Source: Candidatus Peribacteraceae bacterium
Lineage (GTDB): Bacteria > Patescibacteriota > Gracilibacteria > Peribacterales > Peribacteraceae
Direction: 5' to 3'
Length of the DNA: 53,425 bases
NCBI GenBank assembly: GCA_028711445.1
Contig: JAQTSD010000006.1
Span: forward strand, 1-53,425
Of this stretch, positions 35,523 through 42,179 are shown in pieces. The notes under the pieces are model-generated. The model saw only the letters and a list, made by a program, of their open reading frames with translations. It ran no database searches and had not been told where the DNA came from. Each line of letters begins with the position of its first letter. Positions within the stretch are counted from its first letter, which is position 1. Both the position numbers and the translations under genes were made by a program.

Positions 35523-36917
35523 TTATGCCTGTTTCAGGTTCCTGAGCAGGTCATCGATGTTATCGTAGGTTCTGTGGGCCTGATGTGCATCGATGACAAC
35601 GCGCTCCATCTTCGCCATCGTCACCCCGTCGAGAGCATTTAAGCTAGGCGGCTGGATCTTCAGGGTTGCGAGGAGCTGGCCGACTTGCACGGCGTTGCAC
35701 GCGTCCCAGATGCCGAATGTCCCATTTCGCCACTTCTCGGCTCTGTGGGCGGCGTACAGGCGCTGACCTGCATAGCGGGTGTCCCCCGCGCCTTTCTTGC
35801 TGTCTGCGGGGATGCCGGCGAATGGCGAGGGAAGATAGGCATTGTAGGATGTAGAAAGGCTTTGGAAGACGAGCAGACAACCGCCCGCATCCGTCACAGT
35901 CGCCATGCGAGTGCGGCCTCCGTTCTTGCGCATGTAGTGTTCGCGCAGAGCAGAGGGGAGCCTTCTCCACAAATCCTCCTTCTGTTCCGGAGTCATCTTG
36001 TCCTCATCTCCGGGGTCCTTGCCAAGGAAGACGGTTGCCATTTCCTGAAGGTTTCCGTTGACCATATCGAGGAACGGGAGAGCCTTCTCGATGTGGGGCA
36101 TCCGCGTCGGACTATGGAGATCCGTTGCCACGATCGGACAGAAGCCGGACAGATGCTCGGCAAACCACGCGAAGCGCTCGCCGTCTGTCGTATCCATGCC
36201 GTCCTCCCACTGCCAGAGGCCGGGGTAGTAGGCTGCCACGCAATCCGGCTCCGTGCAGGCGATCTCAAAGAGATCTTCCTTATCCGCCATCGCCGAGCCG
36301 CCTGCGCCGGGGCGGAAGTAGATGGCCCTGTTCCCCTGCGCGACGACGCCTTTGACGGCAGCCTGCTGTGTTCTGACGAGTGATAGACCGCTCGTCTTCC
36401 CCTGACATCGCCGTGCCCACTGTTCGATGTTTGCGGGGATCTTCTTTTGGTAGATATCTCCAACGACGTCTCCTTCTCCGCCCAGTCGCATCGAGATGAT
36501 CCATCTCATAGTCGCCTGCATATCCGCGATACGCGCGCCGGGGGCCAATCGTTCCGCCTCTTCGTTTGCCAGAATGAGAGACATGATTTGTGCCGGGTTA
36601 CCGATACCCCCCGTTGTCCCGTGTTCGAGCGCCTCTCGCGATGGCATTGCGAAGATGCTCCCCGCCGATCCGTCTCGCAACGTGATCTTCCCTGCGCTAT
36701 CGACGGTTGCGAGATTCCCCATGGCGGGGTCCTCTGAAAAATCCCCCTTCTCTTCGCAGTCGAGTGCCGGTATGCCCCAGTCGATGACGGTCGTACCCTG
36801 CTTGCGTGATGGGGAGATTTCCAGTTGGGCGATTTCGTCGTCGGTGTATCCCCATGCCCTCAAGCGCTCGGGGGTGAGGATGGGATGGGGAGAGGGAGAG
36901 AGGTGTTCGAGAGACAT
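35523..36917 (-). CDS. PfkB-family sugar/nucleoside kinase, divergent
   Basis: A 464-residue protein, longer than usual for PfkB kinases (about 300-350). The C-terminal anion-hole signature DSKKGAGDTRYAGQRLYAA contains the catalytic aspartate (GAGD). Upstream are GGEGDVVGDIYQKKI, a TSGLSLVRT...NRAIYFRPGAGG segment, and MVNGNLQEM, matching the usual order of PfkB motifs. The N-terminal 80 residues are extra. It probably phosphorylates a sugar or nucleoside; the substrate is unknown. A strong TTGACA-17-TATCCC promoter lies upstream. It is divergent from the DEAD-box helicase. Confidence 0.7.
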   Translation of the reverse strand: MSLEHLSPSPHPILTPERLRAWGYTDDEIAQLEISPSRKQGTTVIDWGIPALDCEEKGDFSEDPAMGNLATVDSAGKITLRDGSAGSIFAMPSREALEHGTTGGIGNPAQIMSLILANEEAERLAPGARIADMQATMRWIISMRLGGEGDVVGDIYQKKIPANIEQWARRCQGKTSGLSLVRTQQAAVKGVVAQGNRAIYFRPGAGGSAMADKEDLFEIACTEPDCVAAYYPGLWQWEDGMDTTDGERFAWFAEHLSGFCPIVATDLHSPTRMPHIEKALPFLDMVNGNLQEMATVFLGKDPGDEDKMTPEQKEDLWRRLPSALREHYMRKNGGRTRMATVTDAGGCLLVFQSLSTSYNAYLPSPFAGIPADSKKGAGDTRYAGQRLYAAHRAEKWRNGTFGIWDACNAVQVGQLLATLKIQPPSLNALDGVTMAKMERVVIDAHQAHRTYDNIDDLLRNLKQA

Positions 36918-36955
36918 AGGAGGGAAGGGATAGTGGAAGCCTCGGATCCTGTCAA
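36918..36955 (-). promoter_or_regulatory. Promoter of the PfkB-like gene
   Basis: TTGACA (36950-36955), exactly 17 nt, TATCCC (36927-36932), then nine bases to ATG 36917. The leader would be about 2-3 nt. Confidence 0.7.
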
Positions 36956-37127
36956 GGTTTCACGGAATGCGTCACCAAGAAAATGCATGCAAAAAGCGTG
37001 AAGTCGCTTTTCCTTGAGGAAATGCTGACGAAGGAGAAGATTCGACGGAGAAATTTTGCCTCCGAAGATCCTGGATATTCTTCGTGGAGAAGTGTGCATA
37101 TAGGACTACGATGCTCTCATTCACCCA

Positions 37128-38375
37128 ATGTCAGATACTCTCCATTCCTCAGGTTCGAGCTTCCTCACGCTCGGGATCGCTCCGCAGATCCTCCAGATCC
37201 TTGAGAGCCGGCACCTCGTGACACCCACTCCCATCCAGCAGCAGTCGATCCCGCCTGCGATCGAGGGGAAAGATATCGTCGGCATCGCGCAGACGGGGAC
37301 GGGCAAGACCTTCGCGTTCGGCATTCCCATGCTCCAGCGGCTCGCGCAAGGGTTGGGGCGTGGACTCATCATCGTGCCGACCCGTGAGCTTGCCACGCAG
37401 GTGGATGATGCGCTCCGTATCTTCGCTCCGGCGCTCGGCATCCGCACGGCCGTGCTCATCGGAGGAGCGTCCATGTATCTCCAGAAGGAGATGATCCGTC
37501 GGAATCCCCGCATCGTCATCGCAACACCCGGACGCCTCAATGATCACCTGAAGCAGGGGACCATCACCTTGAGAGAAGTGAATATTCTTGTCCTCGACGA
37601 AGCGGATCGCATGCTCGACATGGGTTTCCGTCCGCAGATCGAGGAAATCTTCCGACACGTGCCACGCGAGAGACAGACGATGCTTTTCTCCGCCACCATG
37701 CCACCTGAGATCATGAAGCTGGCCCAGGCGCACATGAAGCTACCCATTCGCATCGAAGTAGCTCCATCCGGGACAACGGCGAAGGGAATCCAGCAGGAAC
37801 TCTTCATCGTTCAGAAGATGGAGAAGTTGCCACTACTCGAGACGTTGCTCGCAGAACACCGTGGATCGATCCTGGTCTTCTCCCGCACGAAGCACGGAGC
37901 AAAAAAGATCACAAAAGCTCTCAGAGATACGGGCAACAGTGCCGCGGAGATTCATGCCAATCGCTCGCTCGGTCAGCGGCGAGAGGCACTTCAGGGATTC
38001 AAGACGGGTAGGTATCGCATCCTCGTCGCCACGGACATCGCGGCGCGCGGCATCGATGTCACGGGGATCGAAGTCGTGATCAATTTCGATCTGCCCGATG
38101 ATCCGCATGACTACGTCCACCGTATCGGTCGCACGGCGAGAGCCGGCAGGGAAGGTCGTGCGATCTCCTTCGCCACTGCGGAACAGCGGGCCACAGTTCG
38201 CGATATCGAGCGGCTCGTTCGTTCGACACTGCAGCGCAGGTCCACACCCGCCCTTCCGAAGCGTGCGCCGCTGCCCGTGGATCATGAGCCTCATCGCGCC
38301 CAGCCGACTGCACGCGCGGCACAGCAGCGTCCGCACAGGCACTTCGGGTCGTCGAGGCGGCATGGGCGCAGATGA
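37128..38375 (+). CDS. DEAD-box ATP-dependent RNA helicase (RhlE-like)
   Basis: A 415-residue helicase with all core motifs in order: Q-motif FLTLGIAPQILQ...TPIQQQSIP, motif I AQTGTGKT, Ia PTRELA, GG (VLIGGAS), Ib TPGRL, II VLDEADRMLDMGF, III SAT, IV ILVFSRTKHGA, V ATDIAARGIDV, VI HRIGRTARAG. A short basic, proline-rich C-terminal tail follows, as in RhlE-type helicases. It should remodel structured RNA in ribosome assembly or mRNA decay. It is monocistronic and transcribed away from the PfkB-like gene. Confidence 0.95.
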   Translation: MSDTLHSSGSSFLTLGIAPQILQILESRHLVTPTPIQQQSIPPAIEGKDIVGIAQTGTGKTFAFGIPMLQRLAQGLGRGLIIVPTRELATQVDDALRIFAPALGIRTAVLIGGASMYLQKEMIRRNPRIVIATPGRLNDHLKQGTITLREVNILVLDEADRMLDMGFRPQIEEIFRHVPRERQTMLFSATMPPEIMKLAQAHMKLPIRIEVAPSGTTAKGIQQELFIVQKMEKLPLLETLLAEHRGSILVFSRTKHGAKKITKALRDTGNSAAEIHANRSLGQRREALQGFKTGRYRILVATDIAARGIDVTGIEVVINFDLPDDPHDYVHRIGRTARAGREGRAISFATAEQRATVRDIERLVRSTLQRRSTPALPKRAPLPVDHEPHRAQPTARAAQQRPHRHFGSSRRHGRR

Positions 38376-38479
38376 GAGGCTTCAATTCCTATATAAGAAT
38401 AACGGGAATTGGCTCCCTGGGTTGGTTGTTTCTAGGACTGAAGATGATTGACGTGGCCCTGAAGCAGTACCTCACCATG

Positions 38480-38764
38480 TCACTCATCTCCGCCTTCGCC
38501 ACACAGCTCTCTCACGAGAGCCACCACGCCATCATCTTCAAGAAACTGAACGGGCTGATCTCCCACTTGGATGGCATAGCAATCGTCCCCGGCCTCTTCG
38601 TCAGAATTATCTTCATACGCGCCCCCGGATACTGCGAGAGCCATGATCTGAGTGGCTGTTAACTGCTGTAGTGATTCCAATTGGCTTGGATCAATTCTCA
38701 CCGCGCTTTTGACCGGCCCTTCGCCTTCGTGTGGAACGATGCTCAGACCTCGAATGCTGTTCAT
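38480..38764 (-). CDS. Small acidic protein, unknown
   Basis: From ATG 38764 (MNSIRGLSIVPHEGEG...) a 94-residue soluble, acidic protein with many Glu/Asp in the second half. No family is recognised. Support comes from a very good promoter (TTGACA-17-TAAAGT) about 20 bp upstream, overlapped by an ATACTT-GTA-AAGTAT inverted repeat. It converges with the helicase gene. Confidence 0.6.
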   Translation of the reverse strand: MNSIRGLSIVPHEGEGPVKSAVRIDPSQLESLQQLTATQIMALAVSGGAYEDNSDEEAGDDCYAIQVGDQPVQFLEDDGVVALVRELCGEGGDE

Positions 38765-38780
38765 GGGTGGAAAGGAAATT

Positions 38781-38815
38781 GTGAATACTTTACAAGTATA
38801 TTTAATATATGTCAA
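38781..38815 (-). promoter_or_regulatory. Promoter with overlapping inverted repeat
   Basis: TTGACA (38810-38815), 17-nt spacer, TAAAGT (38787-38792). ATACTT-GTA-AAGTAT spans the -10, suggesting an operator. Confidence 0.65.
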
Positions 38816-38917
38816 CCCAGTCTGTTGTTTTCAGAACGTCACATCCCTCTGGTTATCCGAGGCAGAATCCCGCACCGCTGCTTGCCTGTCCGCTGACGCG
38901 CATGAGCGATTGAATCT

Positions 38918-38953
38918 CAAAGTAGCCGATCGGTTGTCCGATCGGCGACTTTG
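38918..38953 (-). terminator. Terminator of tyrA
   Basis: CAAAGT-A-GCCGATCGG-TTGT-CCGATCGGC-G-ACTTTG, a 15-bp stem with one mismatch, 13 bp after the tyrA stop codon. Confidence 0.8.
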
Positions 38954-38965
38954 GAGATGATGGTT

Positions 38966-40162
38966 TCAGTCTTGTGTCTCGATTTTCGCAAGAAGGACTT
39001 CGATCTTTGTGAGATCCTCTTGGAGACGCTGCAGATTCACCTCGACGGTGTCCCTTCTGCCGATCTCAAAATCCACGGTTTCCGGAAGCTTTCCGGGAAG
39101 GGAGTCGATGGCATTCATATCGATGCCATGGGATGCGAGGATCGAACAGATCTCCTCTAAGAGGCCCCTTCTGTCATGCAGTGCGGTCAGCCGCAGAGAG
39201 CGCTTCCGGATGTTCGCGAGGCGGACGACGATGGTCGTCGTTTTGGCCTCCATGCGTTTCCGCCACTGCCGTGTCGGGTCCAATTTTTCGCGCGCAGCTT
39301 CGATGAATGCGGGGAGCCGCCGCTGCGCCGCGGGACGGTGGATGTCGTGCGTCGCCAGGTCCAGGATGTGCTGCAACTGCGCAATCGTTCGCTTTAGATC
39401 GCTCAATCCTTCGGGGGAGGAGGCCATGCTCGTGATGAGGTCCGCCTGCAGCGGGGCGGGGAGCGTGGCCCCGCGGCCGACGGAGAGCATGAAGAGTTCG
39501 AAATTCGGGGAGCCGATCCTCTCCAAACTCTCTACTGTTCCCGTCTCCGGCAAGCCCTCACCCATCGCCGCACAGGCTCCCACTTGCAGGAAATGGGGTT
39601 TGCTTTGTATCTGATGCATCATGCGGTCGTGCTCTTCGAGGCGCATCTTGTGGATGAACATTTGTTGCTGCGTGAACAGTGCCACGCACAGATCCTCGGC
39701 ATCCCGCGACCGTTCGCTGATCGTGCAGACGATGCCGTTCTGACCGCGCCAGGAAGGGATTTCCGGAGGGGGTTTTGCCATCGCATGAATCGCCCCCGCC
39801 TGAGCCGATCCCGATGCATCGATGCTGCGCAAGAGATCGACGTAGTCACGCTTCGAAGAGCCGGTATCGATGATGATCTGTCGCTCTTGGAGCTGTGCAC
39901 GGACGTGGAGGAGTACGCCTCGGATTTCCGGGAGATCGGTTGCGATGAAAATGATCGCCGCCTTTTCCGTAAGTTCCGGGAGCGGGATGTGTGGAAAATC
40001 AGGCTCTCTTTTTGCGCGGCCGGGATCCGATTGCATGATCGGATGCGGCGTATGCGGTTGCAGCGTGCGTACGAGATGGCTGCCGCACCTGCCGACGCCG
40101 ATGACGCCTATGGGTTTGTCGCCGATGATGTGAGCGAGCGTTCGCTCGGATGAGTGTTCCAT
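38966..40162 (-). CDS. tyrA: Prephenate dehydrogenase-like protein with ACT domain
   Basis: About 398 residues from ATG 40162 (MEHSSERTLAHIIGDKPIGVIGVGRCGSHLVRTL). The N-terminal Rossmann fold has GVIGVGRCGSHL. The dehydrogenase core follows, with IIIDTGSSKRDYVDLL, GAIHAMAKPPPE and EEHDRMMHQIQSKPHFLQ, matching the conserved sequence of TyrA proteins. The C-terminus (SLRLTALHDRRGLLEEICSILASHGIDMNAID) is an ACT domain, usually for allosteric control by tyrosine. The enzyme oxidises prephenate (or arogenate) toward tyrosine. Upstream lie a leader peptide with Tyr-Tyr and a terminator, consistent with transcriptional attenuation. The longer track start at 40270 would overlap this control region. 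Confidence 0.88.
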   Translation of the reverse strand: MEHSSERTLAHIIGDKPIGVIGVGRCGSHLVRTLQPHTPHPIMQSDPGRAKREPDFPHIPLPELTEKAAIIFIATDLPEIRGVLLHVRAQLQERQIIIDTGSSKRDYVDLLRSIDASGSAQAGAIHAMAKPPPEIPSWRGQNGIVCTISERSRDAEDLCVALFTQQQMFIHKMRLEEHDRMMHQIQSKPHFLQVGACAAMGEGLPETGTVESLERIGSPNFELFMLSVGRGATLPAPLQADLITSMASSPEGLSDLKRTIAQLQHILDLATHDIHRPAAQRRLPAFIEAAREKLDPTRQWRKRMEAKTTTIVVRLANIRKRSLRLTALHDRRGLLEEICSILASHGIDMNAIDSLPGKLPETVDFEIGRRDTVEVNLQRLQEDLTKIEVLLAKIETQD

Positions 40163-40279
40163 AATGAAGTCGAAGGAAGGGGGTGGGAAGTTCCTCGGGT
40201 CGATAGCGCAGTCCAGCCGCATCACTGACGAGTTCGTAGTACGAGAGCGGGCCGAGGATGAGAAATGCATTGCACATAC

Positions 40280-40305
40280 AAAAAACCCCGCGGATGCGAG
40301 GGGTT
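40280..40305 (-). terminator. Attenuator terminator upstream of tyrA
   Basis: AACCCC-TCGCATCCGC-GGGGTT followed by a run of T. It lies 25 bp after the leader peptide stop codon and 118 bp before the tyrA start. The loop CTCGCATCCGC can instead pair with GCGGATGTGAG, which overlaps the leader stop codon (10 Watson-Crick pairs plus one G-U), giving an anti-terminator. Confidence 0.8.
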
Positions 40306-40329
40306 GAAAACAGGTTCAGAAACAACCGC

Positions 40330-40389
40330 TCACATCCGCATGCAGCAGTTGCCGTAATAGTGTTGATCCTTGAAATGCGAGGTACGCAT
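40330..40389 (-). CDS. tyrA leader peptide (19 aa) with tandem Tyr codons
   Basis: MRTSHFKDQHYYGNCCMRM, read from ATG 40389 to TGA at 40332-40330. It is too short for most annotators. A TTGCCC-18-TATACT promoter (40399-40428) places transcription start about three bases before the ATG. The peptide has Tyr-Tyr 15 nt before the sequence that can form the anti-terminator. Downstream is a strong terminator and then tyrA. The layout is that of a trp/phe-style attenuator: stalling at Tyr codons when charged tRNA-Tyr is scarce would let tyrA be transcribed. Translation and regulation are inferred. Confidence 0.65.
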   Translation of the reverse strand: MRTSHFKDQHYYGNCCMRM

Positions 40390-40428
40390 GACGGGAAAAG
40401 TATACCCTGAGCGTTTCGGAAGGGGCAA
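40390..40428 (-). promoter_or_regulatory. Promoter of the tyrA leader transcript
   Basis: TTGCCC (40423-40428), 18-nt spacer, TATACT (40399-40404), nine bases to the leader-peptide ATG. Confidence 0.65.
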
Positions 40429-40447
40429 GGTTTCCTTTTGTGAAAAA

Positions 40448-40475
40448 TGGCTCGGCGTGCTGGACGGGATTCGAA
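40448..40475 (-). repeat. tRNA-3'-end-like repeat A, copy 1 (distal end of array)
   Basis: On the minus strand: TTCGAATCCCGTCCAGCACGCCGAGCCA. It contains a T-loop (TTCGAAT) and ends GAGCCA like the tRNA-Asn gene at 48762, but the preceding bases form no cloverleaf. It marks the distal end of the cassette array, after tspO. Confidence 0.85.
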
Positions 40476-40525
40476 CGAGCGTTGTGATAACCGGCACGTG
40501 AACCCTACCCACTTCTGCTGTGAAG

Positions 40526-40990
40526 CTAGTTGAGCTGCCAAAGGGTGTAGTTAAGGTACGTGGCGAAAGACACCCATGCCACATACGGCAGGAGCAGGAT
40601 GCCAGCCCAAGCGTTTATTCTCCAGAACAGAACAGTGGTTAGGATGATCAGTGCGAGCAGGGGAATGATCTCTGCGAAAGCGAGGCCCGGATTCTTGAGT
40701 CCGAAAAACAGAATGGACCAGATAGCATTGAGCGCGAGCTGTGTACCATAGACCCAGAGCGCAAGCTTGGCGCCGGGGCGATCTCTGAGATTCCAGACCA
40801 AAGATGCTGCGATGCCCATGAGTGCGTAGAGCGTTGTCCACACTGGTCCGAATATCCACGAGGGCGGATTCCAGGTGGGTTTCATTAGCGTTGGATACCA
40901 GCTCTTCACGCCTGAATACGTAAACACTGAGCCGAGAATGCCGGCTGCTTCGGCGATCAGGATGGAACAGATCGTGATGATCAATGACAT
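40526..40990 (-). CDS. tspO: TspO/MBR-family membrane protein
   Basis: A 154-residue, five-helix protein of the TspO/translocator family, which binds porphyrins and related ligands. Family sequence: GVKSWYPTLMKPTWNPPSWIFGPVWTTLYALMGIAASLVW, then ALNAIWSILFFGLKNPGLAF and INAWAGILLLPYVAWVSFATYLNYTLWQLN. ATG 40990 is chosen over 41008, because TACACT ends exactly six bases before it. It is the last unit of the cassette array, bounded by repeat B (41074) and repeat A (40448), so it may be mobile cargo. Stress or tetrapyrrole signalling is the usual suggestion for the family. Confidence 0.9.
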   Translation of the reverse strand: MSLIITICSILIAEAAGILGSVFTYSGVKSWYPTLMKPTWNPPSWIFGPVWTTLYALMGIAASLVWNLRDRPGAKLALWVYGTQLALNAIWSILFFGLKNPGLAFAEIIPLLALIILTTVLFWRINAWAGILLLPYVAWVSFATYLNYTLWQLN

Positions 40991-41048
40991 AGGGTCAGTG
41001 TACTCCATCTTGATACGTGTTCGATTATCCAGTTTGCTGCAAATTTCG

Positions 41049-41066
41049 TTGGCTTAGATAAGCCAA
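41049..41066. repeat. 8-bp inverted repeat upstream of tspO
   Basis: TTGGCTTA-GA-TAAGCCAA, a perfect hairpin between repeat B and the tspO promoter. It could be an operator, or part of a recombination site. Confidence 0.5.
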
Positions 41067-41073
41067 AAATTAA

Positions 41074-41103
41074 TGGCTCCGCAGACTGGGTGTTTTCAGA
41101 ACT
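41074..41103 (-). repeat. 30-bp repeat B, copy 1
   Basis: Minus strand AGTTCTGAAAACACCCAGTCTGCGGAGCCA, identical to copies at 45763, 47681 and 48403. The last 16 bases match the tRNA-Asn 3' end at 13 positions. Confidence 0.95.
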
Positions 41104-41275
41104 GGCTCATGTCTTTGGACTGCTGAAGCAGTACCCCACATCGCTACTCACTATTTCTACGTAGTGCTGGACAAATTCAAATGCATGTATTTGTAGATAT
41201 GAAAAAAGCCATCATGTCCGCGAGTGACATGATGGCCGTCCTTTGTGAGAGCATCGGATCGAAGCCACTCGCCAC

Positions 41276-41644
41276 TCACGACACTTCTTGCAGCTCCGGC
41301 TCACCTTCATCCTGCAGCTCGCGCAGACGCCCCTGGGGATCTTCCTTGTCCCACTCATAGGTCAGCAATCCCGACTCTCTGCTGACATACCGGCAGAACG
41401 GTCGATACTCCACGACGGTCGCGAATGCTTCCACCAGACTCAGGTCCTCGGCGCTCATGCTCAGCATCAGGAGCCGATTTGGTACCCAAGTGATGTTGAA
41501 CAACGTTCCCGTCGCCGCCGTACCGGCGCAACCGCGAGGAACTACACTGGTAGGATCGATAATTGTTTCGACCCCTCCTTGTGTTCTCAGATCCTCCATC
41601 ACGTTGTACCAGTGCCATCTCCCATCGACAATCGTCTCGGCCAT
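41276..41644 (-). CDS. Unknown 122-aa cassette protein
   Basis: From ATG 41644 (MAETIVDGRWHWYNVMEDL), with GGAGG eight bases upstream, one of the few strong ribosome-binding sites here. A soluble, acidic, aromatic-rich protein with no family I recognise. The C-terminus is Glu-rich (ELQDEGEPELQEVS). A TTGACA-16-TAAATT promoter lies about 80 bp upstream. It sits between repeat A (41800) and repeat B (41074) on the minus strand, like the other cassette genes. Confidence 0.65.
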   Translation of the reverse strand: MAETIVDGRWHWYNVMEDLRTQGGVETIIDPTSVVPRGCAGTAATGTLFNITWVPNRLLMLSMSAEDLSLVEAFATVVEYRPFCRYVSRESGLLTYEWDKEDPQGRLRELQDEGEPELQEVS

Positions 41645-41799
41645 GAGCCCATCCTCCACTTATTGTTGTTGAGACTTATGCTCTGAAAGGACAGTGCTAG
41701 CAACAAGCCAGCATATATAATTTAATATAAAATACATATATGTCAATTTTATTCATTGCGATATTTCCTTGGAAACAGCTTCCATATGCCAATTAAAGG

Positions 41800-41827
41800 T
41801 GGCTCGGCATGCTGGACGGGATTCGAA
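41800..41827 (-). repeat. tRNA-3'-end-like repeat A, copy 2
   Basis: TTCGAATCCCGTCCAGCATGCCGAGCCA on the minus strand. It is preceded by GTAGCTCAGAGACAGAACCTCCTAGTGGTAGGAGATA, which resembles the D-arm and a stem of a decayed tRNA. No complete cloverleaf can be drawn. Confidence 0.85.
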
Positions 41828-41873
41828 TATCTCCTACCACTAGGAGGTTCTGTCTCTGAGCTACAAAAAAATG

Positions 41874-42101
41874 TCACAGGTCAGGTCGCACACTTCCTAC
41901 GGGCCTCTCTCCTGTCAGCATCTGGTATGCCTTGTTAACCATTCCACCCTGAAGATAGCTTGTCGCCCATCCTTCCGCTTTGGCACCAAGAGCATCTTCG
42001 ATAGCAGCTCTTATTCCAGGATCGAGGTCACCCTTTAGTGCCTCTCGTAACTGCTTGGCCTGCTCAGGAACACCAATAAATGCTTCAACCATCAGTTCCA
42101 T
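41874..42101 (-). CDS. Small cassette protein (75 aa), unknown
   Basis: MELMVEAFIGVPEQAKQLREALKGDLDPGIRAAIEDALGAKAEGWATSYLQGGMVNKAYQMLTGERP, a helical soluble protein. ATG 42092 is an alternative start. The promoter TTGACA-18-CACAAT lies between it and repeat A (42140). It resembles no family I know; helix-loop-helix spacing could suit a small regulator or anti-host protein. It is one ORF between two repeat A copies, a minimal cassette. Confidence 0.55.
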   Translation of the reverse strand: MELMVEAFIGVPEQAKQLREALKGDLDPGIRAAIEDALGAKAEGWATSYLQGGMVNKAYQMLTGERPVGSVRPDL

Positions 42102-42139
42102 TGTGGCCCTACGCCCAAAAAGGTGTCAATTATTTGTAT

Positions 42140-42167
42140 TGGCTCGGCGTGCTGGACGGGATTCGAA
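42140..42167 (-). repeat. tRNA-3'-end-like repeat A, copy 3
   Basis: TTCGAATCCCGTCCAGCACGCCGAGCCA, 13 bp after the stop codon of the repeat-protein gene and directly before the TTGACA promoter of the 75-aa gene. Confidence 0.9.
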
Positions 42168-42179
42168 TGGCCGATGTGA

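Noticed and set aside
39999-40277. Overlapping minus frame MCNAFLILGPLSYYELVSDAAGLRYRPEELPTP before tyrA
   Set aside because: The first ~40 residues look protein-like, but the frame runs out of phase into tyrA and becomes arginine/histidine-rich nonsense. Possibly a decayed extension.
40448-42167. Complete tRNA genes at the three repeat A copies
   Set aside because: Only the T-loop to CCA end is tRNA-like; no acceptor or anticodon stem can be paired, even for the D-arm-like stretch before 41827.
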